Source of the DNA: Deltaproteobacteria bacterium
Lineage (GTDB): Bacteria > Desulfobacterota_C > Deferrisomatia > Deferrisomatales > JACRMM01
Length of the DNA: 14,378 nucleotides
Direction: 5' to 3'
Assembly (NCBI GenBank): GCA_016218905.1
Contig: JACRCS010000321.1
Coordinates: 1 to 14,378, forward strand
Shown here in pieces: positions 1-6,594 of this stretch. The notes under the pieces were generated by a model that saw only the letters and a list, made by a program, of their open reading frames with translations, made no database searches and was not told where the DNA came from. The translations under genes were made by a program, and so were the position numbers. The first letter of the stretch is position 1, and every line of letters begins with the position of its first letter.

Positions 1-1
1 G

Positions 2-967
2 GCGTTCCTGAAGGAGGGCCGTGGAGATCTGCTCGCCAGCTCCGTCCTCTGCCAATTCGCGGGTTCCCTGACGAAGTCGTCTCTCCTCCCGCTGGTCCTG
101 GTCTTGAACGTCCTTCTCCTCGTGGCGGCGTGCAGGCGGTACCGCGATCTCCCCGCCCTCCTGAAGGACTACTTCCGTGCCCCCAGGCCACGCCGCGCGG
201 TCCTGCTCGCGGGAGTTCTCCTGGGCCTCGGCCTCAACGTCCAGCTCTACGGCGGCAACTACGTCCGGTACGGGCGCCTCGCGCCGGAGATGGCGGACGT
301 TTTTCCGCCGGCCGTCGCGATGCAGAACCGCCTCGGTGCCCGGGGGACCGTGTTCGCCCTCCTCAAGGAGGGGCGCATCTCCTTCCCGACGGCGATGGAG
401 TTGGCGTCGTCGATCAGCCATCCGGGAGACCGGAGGGACACGATGTACCTCCTCCACAACTACGTCGAGCGCAGGAGCCGCGGAGCCCCGCTGCAGGGCC
501 CGCTGGCTTACGTGGTCCCCTGGACGCTGCGGATGGCGGCGGGGATCTTCGGCATCATGGGACACCTCTCCCTCTTGAATCTGGGGCCGACTCTCGCGCC
601 CTTTCTCGGCCTGATGGGCCTGGCCGCCCTGGGGTTCGCCGTGCGGTGGCGCCCGCGGGAAGACGGATGGCTCCCCCCCGGTTTGGCGGTGATCGCCCTT
701 TTCTACGCCGCTTTCCTAATGTACGCGGTCAATTACCGGACGTACCTCTACTACGAGTCCTTCATATTGGCTCTCCAGGGACGGTACATCTTCCCGGTCC
801 TGGGCCCGCTCTACGTTCTCTCGAGCTGGTACCTCCTGAGGCTCTTCGAGGGAAGGTACGTGCGGCTGCTGGTGTTCGTCGCGGCTTCCGTCGTCTTTCT
901 CGGCGCGGACTTCCCCTCCTTCCTGGTGCGCGCTACCCCGGAGTGGTTCGCCCCGCCGATGGGCTGA
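2..967 (+). CDS. DUF2142-like polytopic membrane protein, 5'-truncated
   Basis: The frame is open from the left edge (first complete codon at position 2) to TGA at 965-967, so the N-terminus and true start lie outside. The visible 321 residues have several hydrophobic segments: one at about residues 25-45, one around 60-75, then a cluster at about 175-320. Near the C-terminus is the block LQGRYIFPVLGPLY, which resembles the (G/L)QGRYF(I/L)P motif of DUF2142 family membrane proteins. Those are often found with O-antigen, teichoic-acid or other surface-glycan genes. It is followed by a GT2 glycosyltransferase and a flippase-like membrane protein, which supports an envelope-glycan role, but no reaction can be assigned. 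A GT39/GT83-type lipid-linked sugar transferase is an alternative; the catalytic N-terminal loop that would decide this is not in the window. Confidence 0.7.
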   Translation, partial: AFLKEGRGDLLASSVLCQFAGSLTKSSLLPLVLVLNVLLLVAACRRYRDLPALLKDYFRAPRPRRAVLLAGVLLGLGLNVQLYGGNYVRYGRLAPEMADVFPPAVAMQNRLGARGTVFALLKEGRISFPTAMELASSISHPGDRRDTMYLLHNYVERRSRGAPLQGPLAYVVPWTLRMAAGIFGIMGHLSLLNLGPTLAPFLGLMGLAALGFAVRWRPREDGWLPPGLAVIALFYAAFLMYAVNYRTYLYYESFILALQGRYIFPVLGPLYVLSSWYLLRLFEGRYVRLLVFVAASVVFLGADFPSFLVRATPEWFAPPMG

Positions 968-1148
968 AGCCGGCGCGCCGGGCGCTGGAGACCAATAGGG
1001 AGTAAGAACCCGGCTGGAGGGCGTAGGCTGGCGTTGATCGTGAAAGGCGTCACTGGCAGACTACGCATCTGGTTCTGCGGGTTCGGGCGCTGGAGGGCTC
1101 GCCGCAGGCGATGAGGCCCTGGTTTACGGGCCGAGGTCAGAGGAGCCG
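968..1148. other. Intergenic gap with no recognised gene
   Basis: About 180 bases separate the DUF2142-like gene from the glycosyltransferase gene. I see a perfect 12-bp palindrome (CCGGCGCGCCGG, 970-981) just after the upstream stop, without a T-run, and no convincing -35/-10 pair. The only clear signal is the ribosome binding site AGGAG (1141-1145) of the next gene. Confidence 0.5.
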
Positions 1149-1922
1149 ATGCTCAACGGTAAGAAGATCGCGGTGGTGATGCCGGCGTACAACGCCGAAA
1201 AGACCCTCGAGATGACGTACAACGAGTTGCCGCATGAGTTCGTGGACGAGGTCGTGCTGGTCGACGACGCCAGCCGCGACCGGACCTCGGAGGTCTCGCG
1301 CCGGATCGGCCTCCACACGATCGTCCACGAGAAGAACCTGGGCTACGGCGGCAACCAGAAGAGCTGCTACCGAGCCGCCCTGGAGTTGGGTGCGGACATC
1401 GTGATCATGGTTCACCCGGATTACCAGTACACGCCCAAGCTCGTCACCGCCATGGCCTCCATGATCGCCTACGGTGAGTTCGACGCCGTGCTCGCCTCGA
1501 GAATCCTCGGCGTGGGCGCCCTCAAGGGAGGCATGCCCCTCTACAAGTACATCGCGAACCGCGCCCTTACGTTCTTCGAGAACATCATGCTCGGGCACAA
1601 GCTCTCCGAGTATCACACCGGATACCGGGCGTTCTCGAAGGAGGTCCTGGAGAACCTTCCGCTCGACGCGAACTCGAACGACTTCGTCTTCGACAACCAG
1701 ATGCTGGCGCAGATCATCTGGTTCGGCTATCGGATCGGTGAGGTGAGCTGCCCCACGAAGTACTTCGAGGAGGCCTCGTCGATCAACTTCCGGCGGAGCG
1801 TCGTGTACGGGCTCGGCGTCCTGAAGACGTCGGTTGCCTTCCGGCTCCAGAAGTGGGGGCTCGGCACGTACAGGATCTTCGCCCCGAAGATGCCGGCAAT
1901 CGAGGGGGCCGGCCGGCCGTGA
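1149..1922 (+). CDS. Glycosyltransferase family 2 (polyprenyl-phosphate sugar transferase-like)
   Basis: A 257-residue GT-A fold glycosyltransferase. The N-terminal strand [14 protein letters not shown] is the classic GT2 start. The nucleotide-binding acidic pair is in [12 protein letters not shown] (D39, D40), and NLGYGGNQ follows. The metal/donor site falls at the block starting H89 ([11 protein letters not shown]), a DxxQ variant of the usual DxD motif. The conserved [14 protein letters not shown] and the C-terminal block ending [14 protein letters not shown] are typical of the dolichyl/polyprenyl-phosphate mannosyltransferase-like subfamily. No transmembrane segment is evident, so it is probably cytosolic or peripheral. 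By family, it would transfer a sugar from a nucleotide donor to a lipid carrier or glycan; the substrate is unknown. ATG 1149 follows AGGAG by 3 bases. The next gene is a membrane protein of a family frequently paired with GT2 enzymes, and the two probably act together. Confidence 0.9.
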   Translation: MLNGKKIAVVMPAYNAEKTLEMTYNELPHEFVDEVVLVDDASRDRTSEVSRRIGLHTIVHEKNLGYGGNQKSCYRAALELGADIVIMVHPDYQYTPKLVTAMASMIAYGEFDAVLASRILGVGALKGGMPLYKYIANRALTFFENIMLGHKLSEYHTGYRAFSKEVLENLPLDANSNDFVFDNQMLAQIIWFGYRIGEVSCPTKYFEEASSINFRRSVVYGLGVLKTSVAFRLQKWGLGTYRIFAPKMPAIEGAGRP

Positions 1923-1974
1923 ACCGAGGAACCGCACTCTCCCGGGGCGCGCACGCCACAGACAGCGGAAGCCC

Positions 1975-3165
1975 ATGGTGACCAGGGCGAGAAGCCGCCG
2001 CGCCCTGACGGCGCTCCAGTACGCCCTCTGTCTCGCCGCCGTCGCCTACCTGGTCCAGAAGGTGCCCTGGTACTCTCACGTGCGGCTCGAAGGCCCGAAT
2101 GGCGCTCGCGTTCGACTCCTGGAGCAGCGAGGCGACCAGTTGCTGATCGAGCGGGCCGGGCGCCCCGAGTTCGTCCCGGCGGCGCTGGCCCAGCACGCCA
2201 CAGTGGAGGGGCGGCAGGTGCCGCAGATCGAGATCGGCGTGCGGGACGTGGTCCGGCGGCTCAAGGCGAGCTGGGCGCTCTACGCGCTGCTCCTCTTCGC
2301 GCCCGTTCTCGCGATCCAAGCCTACCGGCTCGTGCTCATGGTGGCTGTCCAGCGCGTGCGGTTGCCGCTCTGGAGTGCGGCCAAGCTCAACCTCGCGGGC
2401 AACTTCTTCAACTTCGCGCTCCCGGGTACGACCGGAGGCGATCTGATCAAGGCCTACTACCTCAGCCGGTACACGCATCTGAAGACGGAGGTCATTACCA
2501 CCGTTTTCCTCGATCGGGTGATCGGCCTGGTGGGCCTCGTCGGTGTCGCGCTGGGAGCCATGGCGGTCACGGGTGATCTGAGGATTTCGCCGAGGGTCCT
2601 AGCGATTTCGGCGGTCGCGGTCGTCGGCGCCGGCGGTGTGACCGCGGCTCTCTTCAGCCGCCGTTTCCGCAGGCGATTTCGGCTTGCCGAGTGGGTCGGG
2701 TGCCTTCCCGGCGGAGCGCAGCTCCTTCGGGTCGGCCGCGCCGCCCTCGCTCTGCGGGAGAGCAAGGGGCGCGTGGCCGCCGCGCTCGCCCTGACGTTCG
2801 CGCTCCAGGGGATCGGCGCGCTGAGTGCCGCCGCTATGGCCTGGGCCATCGGGATGCGGGGCCCGGGCGGGGCCGTGGCGCAGATCTGGTACTTTACGGC
2901 CTACGTTTCGGCCGGATTCCTGGTCGCGGCGCTCCCGCTCACCCCTCAGGGGATCGGAGTGATGGAAGCCGCCTACGTACACTTCTTCACGCAAGGGGGG
3001 TGGAACAGTGCCTCCCAGGCCGTGGTCTTCGCCTTCGCGGTGCGCCTGATCCAGCTCGTCTGGGCGCTGCCGGGAGTCCTGGTTCCCCTCTTCGGAGCCC
3101 ACCTGCCCCCGAGGGAAGAGCTCGAGGCGCTCGCCCGCGACGGCGATGCAGAATGTAGAAGGTAG
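1975..3165 (+). CDS. UPF0104 / LPG-synthase-TM-like flippase-like membrane protein
   Basis: A 396-residue polytopic membrane protein of the family that includes the membrane half of MprF and archaeal AglD. Signature blocks are NLAGNFFNFALPGTTGGD (N139-D156) and PLTPQGIGVMEAA (through E330), the two most conserved motifs of the family. Between the first hydrophobic helix (about 12-28) and the second (about 93-113) lies a charged stretch of about 65 residues that looks like a small extracytoplasmic domain. ATG 1975 is preferred: the frame is open back to 1834, but that part overlaps the glycosyltransferase gene and is Arg/Ser/Gly-rich shadow sequence. GTG 1978 is an alternative. Upstream GGAAG is a weak ribosome site. 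The last residues (AECRR) and the TAG stop are encoded by the GAATGTA repeat array that starts at about 3148, so the native C-terminus may have been altered. The likely role is lipid or glycolipid handling with the preceding GT2. Confidence 0.85.
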   Translation: MVTRARSRRALTALQYALCLAAVAYLVQKVPWYSHVRLEGPNGARVRLLEQRGDQLLIERAGRPEFVPAALAQHATVEGRQVPQIEIGVRDVVRRLKASWALYALLLFAPVLAIQAYRLVLMVAVQRVRLPLWSAAKLNLAGNFFNFALPGTTGGDLIKAYYLSRYTHLKTEVITTVFLDRVIGLVGLVGVALGAMAVTGDLRISPRVLAISAVAVVGAGGVTAALFSRRFRRRFRLAEWVGCLPGGAQLLRVGRAALALRESKGRVAAALALTFALQGIGALSAAAMAWAIGMRGPGGAVAQIWYFTAYVSAGFLVAALPLTPQGIGVMEAAYVHFFTQGGWNSASQAVVFAFAVRLIQLVWALPGVLVPLFGAHLPPREELEALARDGDAECRR

Positions 3166-3457
3166 AATGAATGTAGAATGTAGAATGAATGTAGAATGTA
3201 GAATGGCAGGGATATGCGAACGCAGAATGTAGAATTCAGATAAGACCGGGATATTCAGGCGCGCGCGTTCGCGTTCGCTTGCCACCTCATTGCGTTGCAT
3301 GGCGAACGATCAACATTCCTCATTCTCGATTCGGCCGCATTCCACATTCTGCATTCCTCATTCTCGATTCGGCCGCCTTCTACATTCCACATTCTGCATT
3401 CTCGATTCGGCCACATTCTACATTCTACATTCTGCATTCTGCATTCTACATTCGGCC
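3148..3457. repeat. Heptameric GAATGTA array with inverted second arm and 38-bp supra-repeat
   Basis: The left arm (3148-3240) reads GAATGTA/GAAT. From 3165 two 18-bp blocks (GAAT-GAATGTA-GAATGTA) stand in tandem (3165-3182, 3183-3200). The right arm (3312-3453) reads the complement, CATTCTACATTC and variants (CATTCTGC, CATTCCTC). Inside it the 12-mer CTCGATTCGGCC recurs at 3325, 3363 and 3401, exactly 38 bp apart, with a degenerate copy ending at 3457. The arms are complementary, so either strand could form a long hairpin over the 70-base centre (3241-3311). The array fills the whole gap between the convergent UPF0104 and PilZ genes, so a role as a bidirectional terminator or end-barrier is plausible. 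The UPF0104 stop codon lies inside it. Confidence 0.9.
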
Positions 3458-3835
3458 TTACCCCTCCTCCGGCCGCAAGGGGCGTGCGTAGCGCTCCAGG
3501 AGAAAGCGCTGCCGCTCCTCGTCTCGCGCAAACTGCACGCCGACGACGCTCCCCCAGTCGGTGGGACGCACGTACGCTACGCGGCCCAAGGCGGTGAGGG
3601 TCCTCTCCTCGAAGGCGAGCTCGACGCGGAGCGGCTCTCCCGCGGCGAGGCCGGAGCCGATCACCGCCACCTGGAGGCCTCCCTGGGAGATGTCCTGGGT
3701 GACGCCGGGAAGCTCCCGCTGCCGCGAGCGCACCAGGGCCAGCCGCCGGTCGAGCCAGCGGAGGTGGCGCCTGTGTTCGTCCAGCCACCGGGCTCTGGCC
3801 TTCCATGCCCGTACCGCTTGCTTTGCGTCGCTCAT
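3458..3835 (-). CDS. Small PilZ-domain protein (c-di-GMP receptor candidate)
   Basis: A 125-residue soluble protein. Residues 1-35 form a basic, helix-prone N-terminal extension rich in Arg and Trp. The PilZ ligand motifs follow in the right order and spacing: RxxxR (R36-SRQ-R40) then DxSxxG (D48-ISQG-G53). After them come beta-barrel strands, ending with GVQFARDEERQRFLLERYA, like the PilZ C-terminal strand and helix. PilZ domains bind cyclic di-GMP through these residues and act as effectors in motility, exopolysaccharide or virulence control. ATG 3835 is chosen because AGGAGA (3849-3844) lies 8 bases upstream. The frame is open further to 4024, but that part runs through the dispersed repeat at 3908-4036. 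It converges on the glycan module across the repeat array. With both ligand motifs present, c-di-GMP binding is expected; the target is unknown. Confidence 0.85.
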   Translation of the reverse strand: MSDAKQAVRAWKARARWLDEHRRHLRWLDRRLALVRSRQRELPGVTQDISQGGLQVAVIGSGLAAGEPLRVELAFEERTLTALGRVAYVRPTDWGSVVGVQFARDEERQRFLLERYARPLRPEEG

Positions 3836-4131
3836 CCGTGAACTCTCCTGCCGGTGGGTGGTCTTTCCGGGGGTACGATGCAGGAAAGAGGCCAAGCCCC
3901 CTCCCTCCGTCACCCCGGCACGGATTGCCGAGGTCCAGCCGCATCCATGGCGTACTGGATTCCGGCTGTTGCCCCTACGACGGGGGTACCCCGAAAGCGC
4001 ACGAATGCGCGAGACGGGGCCCATGCCGGAATGACGAAGAGGGCGGAGACGCGCTTTGGTCAGTCACCTGGTAGCTTTGGGTAGAGCCTTGCCCAAAATT
4101 GCCCTCGGGCGTGGGAAGCGCGGGAGCGAGG
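3836..4131. other. Intergenic gap: dispersed repeat plus weak stem-loop
   Basis: This stretch between the divergent PilZ and NikMN genes has no convincing gene. It holds the inverted-repeat element 3908-4036 (listed separately) and a weak stem TTTGGG/CCCAAA with a 10-base loop (4076-4097). No clear promoter for the PilZ gene was found. Short open frames here read through the repeat and have no family resemblance. Confidence 0.5.
3908..4036. repeat. Dispersed 129-bp element with terminal inverted repeats (MITE-like)
   Basis: The left end is CGTCACCCCGGCA (3908-3920) and the right end TGCCGGAATGACG (4024-4036). These are inverted repeats matching at 11 of 13 positions. The inside carries further partial inverted copies (GGATTGCCG, CTGGATTCCGGC at 3955-3966). 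The end sequence, of the type TGCCGGAATGACG, is the recurrent end of short intergenic palindromic repeats seen in many GC-rich proteobacterial and related genomes (established pattern, recalled and not searched). It encodes nothing and probably moves passively. It lies just upstream of the PilZ gene, so it may have displaced that gene's original promoter. Confidence 0.65.
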
Positions 4132-4160
4132 TTGACAGCTCGGGAGCATGCCCGTATCTT
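4132..4160 (+). promoter_or_regulatory. Sigma70-type promoter of the NikMN-like gene
   Basis: A perfect -35 hexamer TTGACA (4132-4137) is followed by a 17-base spacer and the -10 TATCTT (4155-4160). This would start transcription near 4167, about 40 bases before ATG 4206. It is the best promoter in the window. Confidence 0.75.
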
Positions 4161-4169
4161 TGGCGGGAA

Positions 4170-4195
4170 TAACACGATTATCCCATTCGTAACAC
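4170..4195 (+). promoter_or_regulatory. Direct repeat TAACAC..TAACAC at the predicted start site (possible operator)
   Basis: TAACAC occurs at 4170-4175 and again at 4190-4195, exactly 20 bases (about two helical turns) apart, covering the expected transcription start. Read on the minus strand this is GTGTTAC-N13-GTGTTAT. Metal-uptake genes are commonly repressed by metal sensors (NikR, Fur-family) at such positions. However, NikR sites are inverted and this repeat is direct, so the regulator is not assigned. Confidence 0.35.
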
Positions 4196-4205
4196 AGGAG
4201 CCCTC

Positions 4206-5237
4206 ATGCACATGGCGGACGCGCTCGTCTCCCCTACCGTAGGGGGGGCGCTCTGGGCGGTGAGCGGGAGCCTCATGGCCTACTGCGCCCGCCGGCTCGG
4301 GGGCCCGGGCCAGGAGCGGAAGGTGCCGACCATGGGTGTGCTCGGCGCCTTCGTCTTCGCGGCCCAGATGATCAACTTCGCGATCCCCGGGACGGGTTCG
4401 AGCGGGCACCTGGGCGGAGGGATGCTCCTCGCCATCCTCCTGGGACCGCACGCGGCCTTCCTGACGATGGCCTCGCTCCTGACCGTCCAGGCGCTCCTCT
4501 TCGCGGATGGCGGCCTCCTGGCGCTCGGCTGCAACGTCTTCAATCTCGCCTTCTTCACTTCCTTCCTGGCTTACCCCCTCGTCTACCGCCGGATCGTCCG
4601 CGACCGGCCGACGCCGGGACGCATCCTCGCCGGTTCCCTCGCTTCGGCCGTGTTCGCGCTCCAGTTGGGCTCGGCGGGAGTGGTGCTCGAGACCGCCGCC
4701 TCCGGCGTCACGGCTCTGCCCGCGGGGGCCTTCCTGCTCCTCATGCAGCCCATCCACCTCGCCATCGGAGTCGTCGAGGGGCTGGTGACGGCGGCGGTGG
4801 TCAACTTCGTCTGGCGGGCCGCCCCCGAGCTCCTGCTGGAGGACCGCGGGGCCGGAGCGGCAGCGCCCCGGCGGGGGCGCCGGGTCCTCGCTGTTTTGAC
4901 GGTGGGAGCGGCGCTGACCGTCGGCGGTCTCTCCTGGTTCGCGTCTACGCGGCCGGACGGCCTCGAATGGGCAGTGGGGAAGGTCCTGGGAGGGAGTGCG
5001 CCGGCGGCGATACGGACGCCCTTCCACACGCTCTTCGCCCGGCTCCAGGAGCGCACCGCCCTGATGCCGGACTATGCGCTTCCGACCAGAGGGGCGCCGG
5101 CCGAGCAGCGCGCGGCGAAGCCCGCCGCTTCAGCCCAGACCGAGGTGGAGACGAGCCTCGCCGGCTTCGTGGGAGGCCTTCTCACCCTCGCCCTCGCCGC
5201 CGGCGTCGGCTTCGCGCTCCGCCTCAGGCGGGGGTGA
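4206..5237 (+). CDS. NikMN/CbiM-type ECF metal (Ni/Co) uptake component, S-component fused to PDGLE domain
   Basis: A 343-residue membrane protein. It begins MHMADALVSP, the form of the CbiM/NikM N-terminus, whose Met1 amine and His2 bind the metal. This fixes the start at ATG 4206, 5 bases after AGGAG. The second diagnostic block MINFAIPGTGSSGHLGG carries His68, the further metal ligand. About six hydrophobic segments fill residues 10-205. A basic linker (about 212-226) leads to a second part with a helix (about 227-245), then PDGLE at 250-254 in a periplasmic loop, and a last helix (about 317-338). This is the NikN/CbiN-like PDGLE domain, so the protein is a fused NikMN-type substrate-capture unit. 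Fusion to PDGLE is more usual in nickel than cobalt systems, but the metal is not certain. The T-component (NikQ/CbiQ) and ATPase (NikO/CbiO), normally adjacent, are absent from this window. Confidence 0.92.
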   Translation: MHMADALVSPTVGGALWAVSGSLMAYCARRLGGPGQERKVPTMGVLGAFVFAAQMINFAIPGTGSSGHLGGGMLLAILLGPHAAFLTMASLLTVQALLFADGGLLALGCNVFNLAFFTSFLAYPLVYRRIVRDRPTPGRILAGSLASAVFALQLGSAGVVLETAASGVTALPAGAFLLLMQPIHLAIGVVEGLVTAAVVNFVWRAAPELLLEDRGAGAAAPRRGRRVLAVLTVGAALTVGGLSWFASTRPDGLEWAVGKVLGGSAPAAIRTPFHTLFARLQERTALMPDYALPTRGAPAEQRAAKPAASAQTEVETSLAGFVGGLLTLALAAGVGFALRLRRG

Positions 5238-5243
5238 AGGCAG

Positions 5244-5363
5244 TTGTCGGTTGTCGGTCTTCGGTTCTACGGTTTGAAACCGATAACCGATAACTCATAA
5301 CCGATAACCGATAACCGATAACCGATAACCGATAACCGAGAACCGATAACCGATAACCGAGAA
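5244..5363. repeat. Heptameric CCGATAA array with inverted arm between convergent genes
   Basis: The left arm (5244-5272) is TTGTCGG x2, TCTTCGG, then an 8-mer. A small palindrome, CGGTTT-G-AAACCG, bridges to the right arm (5280-5363) of 12 consecutive 7-bp units: CCGATAA x2, CTCATAA, CCGATAA x5, CCGAGAA, CCGATAA x2, CCGAGAA. The left units pair with the right units through some G-T matches, so a long hairpin is possible. It fills the gap between the NikMN stop (5237) and the stop of the MacB-like permease on the other strand (5368-5370). It could serve as a bidirectional terminator. Confidence 0.92.
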
Positions 5364-5367
5364 CTCG

Positions 5368-6594
5368 TCAGTCGTATCTCAGCGCCTCGATGGGATCCAG
5401 CCGCGAGGCCTTGCGCGCCGGATAGAAGCCGAAGAAGAGCCCCACGGCGGCGGAGAAGCCCGCCGCCAGGAAGATCGCGCCGGGAGAGATGAGGGTCGAC
5501 CAGCCGGCGAAGCGGGAGATGAGGACGGCCGCCCCGACTCCCACGAGCACACCGACCCCGCCCCCGAACACCGCCAGGACGATCGCCTCGATCAGGAACT
5601 GCATCAGGATGTCGGAGTCTCGCGCCCCGACCGCCATGCGGATGCCGATCTCCCGGGTGCGCTCGGTCACCGATACGAGCATGATGTTCATGATCCCGAT
5701 GCCGCCGACGAGGAGCGACACCGAGGCGATGGAGCCGAGGAGCACCCCCATGATGCGCGTCGAGGCCTCTGCGGCCGCGAGCATCTCGGAGAGATTTCGG
5801 ACGTTGAAGTCGTCTTCCTCCGTAAGGCCGATCCGGTGGCGCTGCCGCAGCAGGTCGCGCACCTGGGCTTCCGCGTCGGCGACGCTCCGCTCGTCCCGGG
5901 CCTGGACCAGGATCACGGAGACGCCCCCGCGGCGGGCCGAGCCCTGGAGCTTCTGCTGGACGGTCGTGAGCGGCGCGACGATCGCGTCGTCCTGATCCTG
6001 CCCCTGCGGCGACTGTCCCTTCCGCTCGAGGACCCCGAGGACCGTGAAGGGGACCTTCTTGATCCGGATCACCTGCCCCACGGGGTTCTCTCCGGCGAAG
6101 AGGTTCTCCGCCACCGTCTGCCCCACGAGGGCCACCTTGGCCGCGTCCTCCAACTCCTCGGGGGTGAAGAGCCGGCCGGCGGCGGGCTGCCACTCCCGGA
6201 TCGAGAAGAACTCCGGCGTGACCCCCTGGACCTGGGTGCTCCAGTTCTGGTTCCCGTAGACCACCTGCGCGCCGGTCCGGTTGAGGGCGGCGGCGTACCG
6301 GACGGCCGAGAGTTCGCTCCCGATCGCCTTCGCGTCGGCCAGGGTGAGGCTCGGCGAGCCGCCGGAGCCGGAGCGGAGTCCCCCCACGTTGGTGCTCCCC
6401 GAGAGGACCATGATCAGGTTCGAACCGACCGAGGCGATCTGGGCGGAGATGCGCTCGTTGGCGCCGCTCCCGACCGCCACCATCGCGATCACTGCGGCGA
6501 CGCCGATCACCATGCCGAGCATGGTGAGGCCGGAACGCATCTTGTTCGCCCGGAGCGAGCGAAAGGCGATGCGCGTGGCGGGAAGGACGTTCAC
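5368..6594 (-). CDS. MacB-like ABC transporter permease (FtsX/MacB core)
   Basis: A 408-residue permease. The first helix (about 20-43) carries the typical MRSGLTMLGMVIGVAAVIAM. It is followed by a large extracytoplasmic domain (about 45-275, MacB periplasmic core domain) and three C-terminal helices (about 280-305, 335-358, 370-393). The loop VTERTREIGIRMAVGA and the end FYPARKASRLDPIEALRYD are hallmarks of the MacB/FtsX group. Start is GTG 6594, whose last two bases overlap the TGA stop of the ATPase gene (GTGA), so translation is probably coupled. GGAG lies about 8 bases upstream. By family, it would form the inner-membrane part of a mechanotransmitting tripartite efflux pump with the adaptor and ATPase encoded upstream; an outer-membrane TolC partner is not in the window. 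Substrate is unknown (macrolides, peptides, lipopeptides and heme are known for relatives). Confidence 0.93.
   Translation of the reverse strand: MNVLPATRIAFRSLRANKMRSGLTMLGMVIGVAAVIAMVAVGSGANERISAQIASVGSNLIMVLSGSTNVGGLRSGSGGSPSLTLADAKAIGSELSAVRYAAALNRTGAQVVYGNQNWSTQVQGVTPEFFSIREWQPAAGRLFTPEELEDAAKVALVGQTVAENLFAGENPVGQVIRIKKVPFTVLGVLERKGQSPQGQDQDDAIVAPLTTVQQKLQGSARRGGVSVILVQARDERSVADAEAQVRDLLRQRHRIGLTEEDDFNVRNLSEMLAAAEASTRIMGVLLGSIASVSLLVGGIGIMNIMLVSVTERTREIGIRMAVGARDSDILMQFLIEAIVLAVFGGGVGVLVGVGAAVLISRFAGWSTLISPGAIFLAAGFSAAVGLFFGFYPARKASRLDPIEALRYD

Noticed and set aside
1834..1974. Upstream extension of the UPF0104 gene
   Set aside because: The 47 extra residues overlap the GT2 gene and are Arg/Ser/Gly-rich with no hydrophobic or conserved features; ATG 1975 leads directly into the first helix.
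3148..3457. CRISPR array
   Set aside because: The units are 7-38 bp with no unique spacers of constant length, and no cas genes are nearby. The same holds for the other arrays.
3836..4024. N-terminal extension of the PilZ protein
   Set aside because: It would be encoded by the dispersed repeat; AGGAGA before ATG 3835 marks the proper start.
4161..4205. Cobalamin riboswitch upstream of the NikMN-like gene
   Set aside because: The predicted leader is only about 40 bases, far too short for a B12 riboswitch, and no B12-box-like sequence was seen.
5276..5363. Telomere-like repeat marking a replicon end
   Set aside because: The repeat is internal, flanked by intact genes on both sides, and has an inverted arm; nothing suggests a linear end.
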